From contig NZ_CP040396.1 in the NCBI RefSeq assembly GCF_005577435.1, forward strand, positions 2,042,501 to 2,106,500: a stretch of DNA of 64,000 nucleotides, read 5' to 3'. A program made the position numbers and the translations under genes. This stretch comes from Paenibacillus algicola (GTDB lineage: Bacteria > Bacillota > Bacilli > Paenibacillales > Paenibacillaceae). The notes beneath the pieces were generated by a model that saw only the letters and a list, made by a program, of their open reading frames with translations, ran no database searches and had not been told where the DNA came from. Below are positions 9,293 through 17,878 of this stretch, piece by piece (the first letter of the stretch is position 1; each line of letters begins with the position of its first letter).

Positions 9293-10261
9293 ATGGATTT
9301 CAAGAAGCTAAGGCATGAGATGGCAGAGGTGGATCTGCGAAGCTGCCTCATTAGCTGCAGAGGAGAGCTGCAATTCCAGTATTACCGGGATGCGGCTGCA
9401 GAAAAGGAGCCGGCCAAAATCAATTCCTGTACGAAGAGCATTCTGTCCGCGCTAATTTGTATCGCTATGGATCAAAAGATTTTGCCGGGAGCAGGCACGC
9501 CGGTCTCGACATTTTTTCCACAGCTTGCAGCGTCGGAAGACAGGGACAAAGCGGAGATGACGCTGGAGCATCTCTTGACGATGTCGTCCGGCATCAGCTG
9601 GACTGAATTTGGCGGTCCCAAATCATTTCCGCGAATGACGAGATCCCCCGACTGGATTCAATTTGTGCTGGAGCAGCCGCTGTGTGAGGTGCCGGGTAGC
9701 CGGTTTGAATATAATTCGGGTAATTCTCAGGTGCTGTCTGGAATTCTGATGAAGGCGTCGGGGCTGCCTACGGCTGTTTTTGCAGAGGAGCAGCTTTTTC
9801 GTCCACTCGGAATTGAACAATACGCGTGGGAAATGGATCCGCAAGGGGTGCATACCGGCGGCTACGGACTGAAGCTGACACCGAAGTCACTGCTGCATTT
9901 CGGCCAGCTGTATTTGCAAAAAGGGTGCTTTGACGGGACTCAGCTCATCTCAGAGCGTCTGCTGCAGCAGTCTATAGAGCCCAGGATGGCCACAGAGCCG
10001 CCGCGCTCCGGGCATTATGCCTGGCATTGGTGGGTGGACACGTTTAGGGACGAGAGGAGCGAAGGTTCTGGCTTCGGACAAGGGGTAGAGCTGTCCTATT
10101 ACTATGCCCGCGGCTTCGGGGGGCAATTTGTGTATGTCATTCCCCAGCTGGAGACCGTTGTTGTTCTTACGGAGGATAAGCGGAAGAAAGACCGCCATAA
10201 GATCGATATTTTCCGTCAATGGATTGTGCCGCTGCTGGTGCAGGAAATGCATATATCATAA
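9293..10261 (+). CDS. Serine hydrolase, beta-lactamase (class C / 6-aminohexanoate hydrolase-like) family
   Basis: A 322-aa protein without signal peptide. The catalytic SxxK is SCTK (Ser45-Lys48 from the 9293 start). The second motif is YNSGNSQ, as in NylB-type hydrolases, and HTGGYGLKLTPKS lies in the C-terminal half. The fold is shared by penicillin-binding proteins and esterases, so the substrate cannot be predicted; beta-lactam resistance is not implied. GTG 9287 and ATG 9290 are alternative starts but sit too close to the GGAG at 9284. It follows the GH13 gene by 30 bp and is probably cotranscribed. Confidence 0.75.
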   Translation: MDFKKLRHEMAEVDLRSCLISCRGELQFQYYRDAAAEKEPAKINSCTKSILSALICIAMDQKILPGAGTPVSTFFPQLAASEDRDKAEMTLEHLLTMSSGISWTEFGGPKSFPRMTRSPDWIQFVLEQPLCEVPGSRFEYNSGNSQVLSGILMKASGLPTAVFAEEQLFRPLGIEQYAWEMDPQGVHTGGYGLKLTPKSLLHFGQLYLQKGCFDGTQLISERLLQQSIEPRMATEPPRSGHYAWHWWVDTFRDERSEGSGFGQGVELSYYYARGFGGQFVYVIPQLETVVVLTEDKRKKDRHKIDIFRQWIVPLLVQEMHIS

Positions 10262-10269
10262 GAACAAGA

Positions 10270-10303
10270 GCTGCCTTTAAGATACAGGATCTTGGCAGGC
10301 AGC
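10270..10303. terminator. Hairpin between convergent genes
   Basis: GCTGCCT (10270-10276) pairs with AGGCAGC (10297-10303), with an inner AAGAT/ATCTT stem. There is no clear U-tract on either strand, so termination is likely but unproven. Confidence 0.4.
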
Positions 10304-10322
10304 CCTTGGCTTGGAGTACTGG

Positions 10323-10982
10323 TTATTTTGCTGGGCGGGCGGCGTCCAGCAGCAATTTTTTGTACAAGTATTCAAAAATGAATTCAAAGGCCTCCAAATG
10401 CCGCTTGGCTTCAAAGGCATTCTTGCCCCAGGCATAAATTCCATGATTGCGAAGTACAATTCCCGGGATGGTCTGGTTCAATACGCCCGGTACGAGCTTG
10501 GCAATACTCGGGATATCTGCGTAATTCGGGAGCACCGGAATGGCGATGCTGGCATCCTCCTCCCAAATATTGAACGCTTTAATAAGCTCGATGCTCTGGG
10601 CGGGCACGAAGCCCTCCTCGCCATAATATTCACTGATGAGGTTATTATACACGGTGTGCACGTGAAAAATCGCACCACAGCCTGTTTCACGGTAAATCTC
10701 ACAATGGATCAAGGTTTCCGCGCTGGGCTTCAGTGCCGTGGCTTGAGCGGGCTTGCCGTTCTGATCCACAAACAAATAATCCTCTGGCGTATGGGCAGAC
10801 TTGTCTTTGCCGCTTGCAGTGATCGCAAAGTGAAAGTCCTCCCGGTCAAACTCACCCACACGGACGGACAGATTGCCGCTCGTGCCGGGAAACCAGCCCC
10901 GCTGTGCAAACAGCTCCTTCACCTGTCTCAGCTCTTGAAGGGCGCCTTGCTTCTCTTCTAGAGTAATCTCTGAAAATCTCAT
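10323..10982 (-). CDS. mtnB: Methylthioribulose-1-phosphate dehydratase
   Basis: A 219-aa class II aldolase/adducin-fold enzyme of the methionine salvage pathway; it dehydrates methylthioribulose-1-phosphate. Visible: RGWFPGTSGNLSVRV, the metal-binding HxH in IFHVHTVYNN, and the third metal His in VLRNHGIYAWG. Length is normal for MtnB. It is the last gene of the minus-strand operon, starting 3 bp after the mtnX stop. A generic class II aldolase would be the alternative, but the neighbours mtnX and mtnW settle the assignment. Confidence 0.9.
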   Translation of the reverse strand: MRFSEITLEEKQGALQELRQVKELFAQRGWFPGTSGNLSVRVGEFDREDFHFAITASGKDKSAHTPEDYLFVDQNGKPAQATALKPSAETLIHCEIYRETGCGAIFHVHTVYNNLISEYYGEEGFVPAQSIELIKAFNIWEEDASIAIPVLPNYADIPSIAKLVPGVLNQTIPGIVLRNHGIYAWGKNAFEAKRHLEAFEFIFEYLYKKLLLDAARPAK

Positions 10983-10985
10983 TTA

Positions 10986-11660
10986 TCATACCCCCTGAAG
11001 CGTCTTCTGCTTCATATCCTCAATGATATCGTGGAACGTTTGAAATGGAACATGCTGAACCCCGAGCTCCTCACACCGTTTGGTCAGTGTAGAGCGCGAG
11101 TACACCAGATCGGCGATCTTGGCTCCTTCGAAATCAGTAATGCTGTCCCCAATTAAAATACGGTAATATTGATCGGAAGGGAATTGATTCATCACGGTCA
11201 CCTTACACATCCCGCACTGATTGGTGCAGCTGCCTTCACAAGGATGAGGCCAGGTAATCGTAATCTGGGACTGGCTAAAGTCAGCACTGTTACAGTAAAT
11301 CTGCTCCTCCGGAATATGAAACGGCTCCAGAAGCGGTTTAACGAAGAAGTCGATCCCGCCGCTCGTTACATAAAACGGGATTCTGTGGTCCTGCAGATGC
11401 TGCAAATATTCTTGAAAGCCTTCACGAATGACGGCCTGCTCTAACGCGAAGCTCTTGATCTCCTCACGCCGGGAGGAAGGGAAGAGGGCAAACATGCGTC
11501 CGACGCCTTCTTTGATAGAGATCTGCCGCTCCACTGTAGCGCGCATCACTTCCTCATAGCCCTCCGGCAAAAAATGCTTCATAATCTCGACAATGTTATC
11601 ATTGTCCGTAATCGTGCCGTCGAAGTCGCAAAAGACGACAGGCTGCTTGTTCATCATCAT
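10986..11660 (-). CDS. mtnX: 2-hydroxy-3-keto-5-methylthiopentenyl-1-phosphate phosphatase
   Basis: A 224-aa HAD-superfamily phosphatase. Motif I is FCDFDGTITDND near the N-terminus; motif II Ser/Thr is in YVTSGGIDFF; the acidic motif is IGDSITDFEGA. A cysteine-rich insertion (CEGSCTNQCGMCK) is typical of MtnX. It removes phosphate from the MtnW product. Three consecutive ATG codons begin the frame; the first is used here because GGGGAGGAG lies about 11 bp upstream. The start is 6 bp from the mtnW stop. Confidence 0.92.
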   Translation of the reverse strand: MMMNKQPVVFCDFDGTITDNDNIVEIMKHFLPEGYEEVMRATVERQISIKEGVGRMFALFPSSRREEIKSFALEQAVIREGFQEYLQHLQDHRIPFYVTSGGIDFFVKPLLEPFHIPEEQIYCNSADFSQSQITITWPHPCEGSCTNQCGMCKVTVMNQFPSDQYYRILIGDSITDFEGAKIADLVYSRSTLTKRCEELGVQHVPFQTFHDIIEDMKQKTLQGV

Positions 11661-11666
11661 GCTGTA

Positions 11667-12884
11667 TTATTCTCCTCCCCAAAGTTCCAGAGCAGCTTTC
11701 AGCTCCGGGTGAGCCTCGGCATATTCGGACAGCGGGACTCCATGCATGGCAGCGTCAATGGCCTGCACAAAGGCTTGCCCGCCGGCCTCTGTCCCCAAAG
11801 GATGACCATGTATGCCTCCCCCTGCGTTCACCACCACGTCTCTGCCAAAATCACGAATGATTTTAGGTACGAGTCCAGGGTGAATGCCAGCGGATGGAAC
11901 AGGCATGCTCCGTTTAACCCCAAGGGCTGTTGTATGCAGCTCGTCCCGGATCGAAAGATTTTCTTCCCGAGGCATGGTGACCGAGCCATATGGTGAAGGG
12001 AACAGCACCAGATCGGCTCCGGCCAGCCGCATCAGCTGGCCCAGCAGAACGGGCGCGGCAATGCCATAATGAGGCGACGGATACATGGCTCCGGCGAGAG
12101 CAGGATGCGCCATAATAGGAACCGTAATTTCGGGATCTGCACTCAGCTCCTGCAGGACGTCATAGCCATAGGACAGCACGTTAAACAGGAGGGCATTGGC
12201 TCCGGCATCAATGGCTCGCAGCGCCTGATCCCGAAGCTGAAAGGTCCGTCCGGTAAGATTGGCCGCGTAAAGGAGCTTGCGTCCGGTTTCCTGCTCAACA
12301 ATGTTCGCTGACTCGATGCACAGACGAACTCGGGTCGTAATCGGGGTCAGGTCATTCTCGAAAAGAATTTCGTCATCCTTAACGAGATCTACACCGCCTT
12401 GTGCCTGTCTCATAAATTGTTCCCGAAGCTCGGCAGCACTCAGACCGATCACGGATTTGAAAATACTCATCAGGAGCGGCCGATCATTCACGCCCAATAG
12501 CTCGCGGATGCCGTCAATGCCGAACTTGGGGCCCGGAAAAGAGGATAGAAAATCAGACGAAAGGTCTAGATGGGTCAGCTTGATCCGGCCATCCATAGAT
12601 ATTTTACCGAACACGGTGACGAGCAGCGCCGGAATGTCCCGGCTGAAATTAATATCCGGGTAAGCAATGCGAATGTCGGCGTAACGGGTGCCGGCAGAGC
12701 CGTCCGGGGATTCGTGAACCTCAACAGCGTACACCTCACCCAGATGCTTCTTCATCGCATCCCGTTTGGCCTGTGGAAGCTCCGTCCAGCTGCCAACGGT
12801 CATACCGACCGCGATGGACTGGGCTTTTTTATGAAAATCGGCATGGTCATCATGGATACGATACGTTGCAATACAGTAGCTCAT
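11667..12884 (-). CDS. mtnW: 2,3-diketo-5-methylthiopentyl-1-phosphate enolase (RuBisCO-like protein)
   Basis: A 405-aa RuBisCO-like protein of the MtnW type. The N-terminal domain starts CIATYRIHDDHADFHKKAQS. The barrel contains GGVDLVKDDEIL, where the lysine of KDDE corresponds to the RuBisCO carbamylated-lysine region, and later NAGGGIHGHPLG, a phosphate-binding loop. It tautomerises diketomethylthiopentyl phosphate in methionine salvage and does not fix CO2. Its ATG overlaps the proC stop in an ATGA junction, so it is translationally coupled to proline biosynthesis. Confidence 0.93.
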   Translation of the reverse strand: MSYCIATYRIHDDHADFHKKAQSIAVGMTVGSWTELPQAKRDAMKKHLGEVYAVEVHESPDGSAGTRYADIRIAYPDINFSRDIPALLVTVFGKISMDGRIKLTHLDLSSDFLSSFPGPKFGIDGIRELLGVNDRPLLMSIFKSVIGLSAAELREQFMRQAQGGVDLVKDDEILFENDLTPITTRVRLCIESANIVEQETGRKLLYAANLTGRTFQLRDQALRAIDAGANALLFNVLSYGYDVLQELSADPEITVPIMAHPALAGAMYPSPHYGIAAPVLLGQLMRLAGADLVLFPSPYGSVTMPREENLSIRDELHTTALGVKRSMPVPSAGIHPGLVPKIIRDFGRDVVVNAGGGIHGHPLGTEAGGQAFVQAIDAAMHGVPLSEYAEAHPELKAALELWGGE

Positions 12885-13750
12885 TGGGCTTGTCCTTTCA
12901 GCGCAGCGCCCATTTCCCGGGAGCGCTCGGCGCAGCGATTTACAGCAGCAATAACCGTTTCAAAAAAGTCTCCCTGATCCAGGCGCTCCAGGGCAGCTTG
13001 GGTCGATCCATTCGGAGATGTGATCTTGGCCCGCAGCGCAGAAGGCTGCTCCCCGGTCACCTGAACCATGCGGGCCGCGCCCATGATGGTCTGCAGCGTC
13101 AGCTCATGGCTCTGCTCCGCAGTCAGGCCGCCTCGGATTCCGGCCGCTGTCATGGCTTCCATCATGTAGTAGAAGTAAGCGGGTCCGCTGCCGGAGATCC
13201 CGGTCAGAACATCCATCTTGTCTTCATCTATGACGGTGACATCCCCGACAGCCTGAAACAGAGTCATTACGAGACTGCGCATATCCTCTGTCATCTCTTT
13301 AGAGAAGGATAGCCCGGTCGAGCCCAGGCCGATCGAGCTGGATGTGTTCGGCATGGTCCGCGCCAGCGGCTGGTTTTGCCCCAGCAGAGTTTGGGTGGTC
13401 TGTATTGATAAGCCGGCAATTACCGAGACGAGCAGCTGATCTGGTGACAGAAATGCTCCGAGCTCTTTCAGCGCTTTGGCCGCATCCTTGGGCTTCATCG
13501 CGAGGACGATCACTGGACTTGCGGCTAAGATCTCACGCTTGGCCTGCGGATCATTCTCCGTGCGGACTCCGTATCGCTGCTGCAGCTCTTGCAGACGCTG
13601 GAGGTTGCTCCGGTTCAGCATCGTAATATTCTCGGGTTCAATAACATGGCGTTGGGTCAGGCCTTTGACGATCGCTTCCGCCATGGAGCCGGCACCGTAG
13701 AAGGTAAGGGCTTTATCAATTAAAGGGCGGTTCTGGGGAGATTGACACAC
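12881..13750 (-). CDS. proC: Pyrroline-5-carboxylate reductase
   Basis: A 289-aa NAD(P)H-dependent reductase for the last step of proline synthesis. The N-terminal Rossmann motif is TFYGAGSMAEAIVKG, about ten residues later than in most ProC proteins. The C-terminal dimerisation domain has DVLTGISGSGPAYFYYMMEAM and ITSPNGSTQAALE, both characteristic. It starts with GTG behind GGAGGAATC. It lies between proA and mtnW and overlaps mtnW by 4 bp. Confidence 0.92.
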   Translation of the reverse strand: MCQSPQNRPLIDKALTFYGAGSMAEAIVKGLTQRHVIEPENITMLNRSNLQRLQELQQRYGVRTENDPQAKREILAASPVIVLAMKPKDAAKALKELGAFLSPDQLLVSVIAGLSIQTTQTLLGQNQPLARTMPNTSSSIGLGSTGLSFSKEMTEDMRSLVMTLFQAVGDVTVIDEDKMDVLTGISGSGPAYFYYMMEAMTAAGIRGGLTAEQSHELTLQTIMGAARMVQVTGEQPSALRAKITSPNGSTQAALERLDQGDFFETVIAAVNRCAERSREMGAALKGQAQ

Positions 13751-13772
13751 AGATGATTCCTCCTTGTCATGT

Positions 13773-15020
13773 TTATTGGCGGATCTGGCCGCTGCCGCTC
13801 ACGATGTATTTCGTGGAGGTCAGCGCCGGCAGGCCCATCGGGCCGCGTGCATGAAGCTTCTGGGTACTGATGCCGATTTCGGCGCCGAATCCGAATTCGA
13901 ACCCGTCTGTAAAGCGGGTGGAAGCATTGTGGTACACCGCTGCAGCGTCTACCTCCTGGATAAAGCGGGAAGCATTCTCGCTGGAGGCGGATACGATGCA
14001 CTCGGAGTGCTTGGTGCCGTAGTCAGCGATGTGCTCAATGGCTTCATCGAGGTTATTTACGATCCTCACATTGAGCACATAATCATTATACTCTGTAGCA
14101 TAATCCTCCGGCGAGGCTGAAAGTGCCCAGGAAGCATAGCCTTTGGTCGCTTCGTCGCCCCGGATCTCGACTTGCTGCTCCCGGAACTTCTCCAGCAGGC
14201 CAGCCAGGTGCTGCGCTGCAAAATCGGCGTGGACGAGCAAAGTCTCCATAGAGTTGCAGACAGAAGGGCGCTGCACCTTCGCATTGAGGCTGATTTGCTC
14301 TGCCATTACAGGGTCAGCTGATTGATCAAGATAGGTATGACAGATGCCGGCGCCGGTTTCGATGACCGGAACGGTGGCATTCATGACAACATTCTGGATC
14401 AAGGAGCTGCCGCCGCGCGGGATAATGACATCCAGCAGCCCGTTCAGCTTCAGCATTTCATCCACGGAAGCGCGATCGGTATCTTCAATAAGCTGCAGCG
14501 CATCCTTCGGAATAGCCGTTGCTGCCATAGCGTCATGAAGAACCTCGACGATTTTTTTGTTGGAGGAGATGGCTGAAGAGCCCCCTCGGAGAACGACGGC
14601 GTTTCCGCTCTTCAGGCACAGCCCGGCCGCATCCACCGTCACGTTAGGTCTGGCCTCGTACACAATCCCGATGACGCCGATTGGAACCCGGATCTTGGTG
14701 ATGGACAGGCCGTTCGGGCGGTCCATCGTATCCAGGGTGTCTCCCACGGGGTCGGGAAGCTCCACGATCTGACGCAGTCCTTCTGCAATGCCCTGGATGC
14801 GGGACTCATCCAGAGCTAAACGATCCAGGAGGGAGGGGGAGGTTCCTTGCTCCTTCCCGCGCTGCAAATCCTCGGCGTTTGCTTGAATGATTTCGGCGGA
14901 GCGCTGGATCAAGGCATCTGCCATACTCAGCAGAGCCTGATTCTTCTGTTCGGTCGTCAGTTTATTCAGTACCGGAGCTGCCTGCTGGGCAAGACCGGCT
15001 TTCGTTCTCACTTCACTCAT
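13773..15020 (-). CDS. proA: Gamma-glutamyl phosphate reductase
   Basis: A 415-aa aldehyde-dehydrogenase-fold enzyme reducing gamma-glutamyl phosphate to glutamate semialdehyde. Visible: IGVIGIVYEARPNVT, VVLRGGSSAISSN, IPRGGSSLI, and the catalytic cysteine in VQRPSVCNSMETLLV. The C-terminus GPMGLPALTSTKYIV is the ProA signature. ATG 15020 is chosen over TTG 15029 because AAGGAGG is 10 bp upstream of the ATG. It is 32 bp downstream of the proB stop. Confidence 0.94.
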   Translation of the reverse strand: MSEVRTKAGLAQQAAPVLNKLTTEQKNQALLSMADALIQRSAEIIQANAEDLQRGKEQGTSPSLLDRLALDESRIQGIAEGLRQIVELPDPVGDTLDTMDRPNGLSITKIRVPIGVIGIVYEARPNVTVDAAGLCLKSGNAVVLRGGSSAISSNKKIVEVLHDAMAATAIPKDALQLIEDTDRASVDEMLKLNGLLDVIIPRGGSSLIQNVVMNATVPVIETGAGICHTYLDQSADPVMAEQISLNAKVQRPSVCNSMETLLVHADFAAQHLAGLLEKFREQQVEIRGDEATKGYASWALSASPEDYATEYNDYVLNVRIVNNLDEAIEHIADYGTKHSECIVSASSENASRFIQEVDAAAVYHNASTRFTDGFEFGFGAEIGISTQKLHARGPMGLPALTSTKYIVSGSGQIRQ

Positions 15021-15052
15021 TGGCTGCAAGCCTCCTTCTATTCCTTATCCTA

Positions 15053-16156
15053 TCACTTTAACGTAATCCATTCATCCCGGTGGATGACTTCCAGGCGATG
15101 TACCTCGCCAAGAGCGGCGAGCACCTCTCGGGTCGACATGCCTATAATATGCTGGAGCTGCTCGGAATCATAATTGACAATCCCCCGGCCCACACGTTCG
15201 CGGCGGCTGTTCATTACCTCAACCACATCACCGAGCTGAAAATGTCCTTCCATACTCTTCACACCGACCGGAAGCAGGCTGTGCCCGCCGTGGAGCAGTG
15301 CTTTCTCGGCTCCATCATCCACGATAAGGGTTCCAAAAGGGGAGGACATAAAGCCGAGCCACTGCTTCTTCATGGGCAAGGTTGAGAGCTGGGTGGCAAA
15401 ACGGGTGCCGTTCCCGTTGCCCTTCAGTGCACGAAGCAGCTCGCCGGGCTGATCTGCCCGGCCAATGAAGACGGGAACGCCTCCACGGGTGGCAATCTTG
15501 GCCGCATCCAGCTTCGAGCGCATCCCGCCGGTACCGACACTGCTGCCTGACCCGCCAGCCAGTCCATAAATCTCTTCGGTAATCTCCTCAATCTCCTGAA
15601 ACCGGACGGCTTCAGGATTCTTGCGGGGATCAGCGGTATACAAGCCGTTCATATCCGTCAGGATGATGAGGTGCCTGGCTCGAACCATGTTGGCCACGAG
15701 CGCGGACAAGGTATCATTGTCCCCGAATTTCAGCTCGTCCACAGATACAGTGTCGTTCTCATTAATGACCGGAATGACACCCTGCTTCAGCAGCTCTTCA
15801 ATCGTCAGGCTGGCGTTGTTCATGCGTTTTCGGTTGGAGAAATCCGTTCGGGTCAAAAGGATCTGGGCGGCTGTCAGCCCATGCCCGGCAAAGGCGGCCT
15901 GATAGGATTCCATGAGCAGAGCCTGGCCCACTGCTGCGGCCGCCTGCTTCTCATGCAGCAGGCGCGGCTTGGCCGGATAGCCGATCTTGCGGAAACCGGC
16001 AGCGACGGCACCGGAGCTCACCAGAAGCACTTCATGTCCTTCTTGGGTTAACTGCGCCAGCTCGGAGGCATAAAATTGGATGGCAGCGGCATTTAAACCG
16101 CCTTCCGGAGTGGTTAGGGAGCTGCTGCCGATTTTGACGACGACACGTGAAGGCAT
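15053..16156 (-). CDS. proB: Glutamate 5-kinase
   Basis: A 367-aa enzyme phosphorylating glutamate at the start of proline synthesis. The amino-acid-kinase domain begins RVVVKIGSSSLTTPEGG and contains LVSSGAVAAGF, VPVINENDTVSVDEL and FGDNDTLSALVA. A C-terminal PUA domain follows (about residues 280-367) with GVKSMEGHFQLGDVVEV. ATG 16156 lies 8 bp after GAGGAAG and is preferred over GTG 16165. It is the first gene of a six-gene operon behind the proline T-box. Confidence 0.94.
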   Translation of the reverse strand: MPSRVVVKIGSSSLTTPEGGLNAAAIQFYASELAQLTQEGHEVLLVSSGAVAAGFRKIGYPAKPRLLHEKQAAAAVGQALLMESYQAAFAGHGLTAAQILLTRTDFSNRKRMNNASLTIEELLKQGVIPVINENDTVSVDELKFGDNDTLSALVANMVRARHLIILTDMNGLYTADPRKNPEAVRFQEIEEITEEIYGLAGGSGSSVGTGGMRSKLDAAKIATRGGVPVFIGRADQPGELLRALKGNGNGTRFATQLSTLPMKKQWLGFMSSPFGTLIVDDGAEKALLHGGHSLLPVGVKSMEGHFQLGDVVEVMNSRRERVGRGIVNYDSEQLQHIIGMSTREVLAALGEVHRLEVIHRDEWITLK

Positions 16157-16201
16157 TACAATCACTTCCTCATTGTTGTTCTATATCCTTGATATAGCCA
16201 T

Positions 16202-16455
16202 AAAAAAAGCTTTCGTCCTTGTATGACAAAGGACGAAAGCTTAACTTCCGCGGTACCACCTTTATTGATGAGGTCACTCATCCGGCTCTTTCCCTGTAAC
16301 AGAGGGTGCTGTCCTGCTGGGCAGGCCGTTCGGGGTTAGGTTTCGGAAGGGGGCTAAACGGCGAATTCTTTCAGCCTGAGGAATTCGCTCTCTGGGCGCG
16401 CCGGACCTGTCGTACTGATCCCGTCATTACGTTTATGAGTTCGGTTTATAATTAC
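16202..16455 (-). promoter_or_regulatory. T-box riboswitch leader, probably tRNA-Pro-responsive, controlling proBAC-mtnWXB
   Basis: Read on the minus strand, the leader shows stem I with the conserved CAGAGAG and GCTGAAAG segments, a candidate specifier CCT (proline) at 16340-16338 within GAAACCTAACC, and the T-box sequence AAGGTGGTACCGCGG (about 16262-16246). The terminator has arms 16229-16242 and 16207-16220 and ends in a run of seven T. Uncharged tRNA would pair with the T-box bulge and prevent termination. proB follows about 45 bp later. The T-box identity is certain; the specifier assignment is by position and pathway. Confidence 0.93.
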
Positions 16456-16460
16456 TAGCA

Positions 16461-16489
16461 AGAATACCACAACGGCTTCTACTTTTCAA
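16461..16489 (-). promoter_or_regulatory. SigA promoter of the proline T-box leader
   Basis: On the minus strand TTGAAA (16489-16484) is followed after 17 bp by TATTCT (16466-16461). Transcription would begin near 16454, at the start of the T-box. It lies immediately downstream of the mtnE stop with no terminator between. Confidence 0.65.
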
Positions 16490-16500
16490 AGATCAATGGC

Positions 16501-17694
16501 TCAGAATACGCCCAGCTTACCAATCCGGGCAGCGGCCTCTTGCAGGCGCTCTTCACTGCTTAGCAGGCCGGCACGCACATAGCCTTCACCATGTGCTCCG
16601 AATCCAACACCCGGTGCCATGACGACATGGGCTTCTTCAAGAAGAAGATTGGCAAACGAGACCGAGGTGAAGCCCTTGGGTACCGGCAGCCAGCTGAAGA
16701 ACGAGCCTGTAGGCTTGGCTGCATTCCAGCCAATTCCCTTTAGAGCGTCGTGAAAAGCGTCTCTGCGGGATTGATAAACCGATACCAGGTCCCGCACACA
16801 GTCCTGCGGACCAGTTAGAGCTTCGGCTGCCGCAGACTGAATGCCTCCGAACAGACTGACATACATATGGTCCTGAAGCTGATTGATCAGTGAGATGATC
16901 CTCGCATTGCCGAGAGCGAATCCGACTCTCCAGCCGGCCATGTTGTAGGTCTTGGAGAGGGTGTAAAATTCAATGCCTACATCCTTGGCGCCTTCTGCCT
17001 GCAGGAAGCTGACGGGACGATGACCGTCAAAGCCGATCGCACCGTATGCAAAGTCACTTGCAACCACAATGCCGTGTTGTGCAGCAAATGCCACAGTTTC
17101 TTCGTAAAAGGATAACGGGGCGTCCGCTGAGGTCGGATTGTTCGGATAATTCAAAAACATGAGCCGAGCCCGCTCCTTGTCTCTATCCGAAATGGCACTG
17201 TAATCAGGTAAATAATCGTTACTCTCCACTAGCGGCATAAATTTCATCTCGGCTCTGGCCAGAGCAACGCCTGACCAGTAGTCGGGGTAACCGGGATCGG
17301 GCACCAGGCAAAGCTCACCGGGATTCAGCAAAATCTGCGGCAGCTCGACGAGCCCGGTCTTGCCTCCAAACAGGATGGCCACCTCCGTCTCGGGGTCCAG
17401 GTCTACCTGGTAATCCTCCTTATATCTCTTGGCAATAGCCTCCTTCAAAAAAGAGTAGCCGCTAAACGGAGAATACTTATGATACTGCGGATTATCGGCT
17501 GCTTCCTTTAGCCGGGCTACGATATGAGCTGGTGTCGGCTGATCGGGATTGCCTTGTCCGAGATTAATAACATCATGCCCTTGAGCAGTCAAACGGCTTA
17601 CATTACCGACCAGCGTGGCAAAAAACTGTGTTGGCAGCTGTGCCATGATGTCAGCAGGGCGGATTTCAAATGGCGGGTTAAGGTTCAAATTCAT
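16501..17694 (-). CDS. mtnE: Methionine-salvage aminotransferase (MtnE type)
   Basis: A 397-aa fold-type I PLP aminotransferase that converts 2-keto-4-methylthiobutyrate to methionine. Visible: NLGQGNPDQPTPAHIV, VPDPGYPDYWSGVALA, LNYPNNPTSADA, and the Schiff-base lysine in YTLSKTYNMAGWRVG. These match my memory of B. subtilis MtnE (YkrV) closely. ATG 17694 has CGGAGTG upstream; the TTG 13 codons earlier lacks a ribosome binding site. It is divergent from mtnU and lies just upstream of the proB leader on the same strand. Confidence 0.87.
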   Translation of the reverse strand: MNLNLNPPFEIRPADIMAQLPTQFFATLVGNVSRLTAQGHDVINLGQGNPDQPTPAHIVARLKEAADNPQYHKYSPFSGYSFLKEAIAKRYKEDYQVDLDPETEVAILFGGKTGLVELPQILLNPGELCLVPDPGYPDYWSGVALARAEMKFMPLVESNDYLPDYSAISDRDKERARLMFLNYPNNPTSADAPLSFYEETVAFAAQHGIVVASDFAYGAIGFDGHRPVSFLQAEGAKDVGIEFYTLSKTYNMAGWRVGFALGNARIISLINQLQDHMYVSLFGGIQSAAAEALTGPQDCVRDLVSVYQSRRDAFHDALKGIGWNAAKPTGSFFSWLPVPKGFTSVSFANLLLEEAHVVMAPGVGFGAHGEGYVRAGLLSSEERLQEAAARIGKLGVF

Positions 17695-17812
17695 GTTAAA
17701 GTCACTCCGGTTCTGTACTGCTTCCTGCGCCAAAAAGAGTACGTCATGATTTCTTTGAACCTAAATTTATCACGATTTATCAGGGCTGTATAGAGGGCTT
17801 TGGGGCGTTCTA

Positions 17813-17841
17813 TTGAAACGACAGAGTTTACGGGATATGAT
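17813..17841 (+). promoter_or_regulatory. SigA promoter of mtnU
   Basis: TTGAAA (17813-17818) and TATGAT (17836-17841) are separated by exactly 17 bp. The predicted start site precedes the AAAGGAG ribosome binding site of mtnU. I see no S-box (SAM riboswitch) in the 184-bp mtnE-mtnU interval. Confidence 0.75.
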
Positions 17842-17878
17842 GAGGATATTGCAGCATGCGACGAAAGGAGTTTTTTCT

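Noticed and set aside
11667..12884. A true RuBisCO large subunit
   Set aside because: The neighbours mtnX and mtnB and the sequence features fit the MtnW enolase group of RuBisCO-like proteins; no carbon-fixation genes are present.
17695..17878. SAM-I (S-box) riboswitch controlling mtnE or mtnU
   Set aside because: The interval is only 184 bp and lacks the GGGACTGGC and GATGAAACCCGGCAACC type conserved blocks; a plain SigA promoter explains mtnU.
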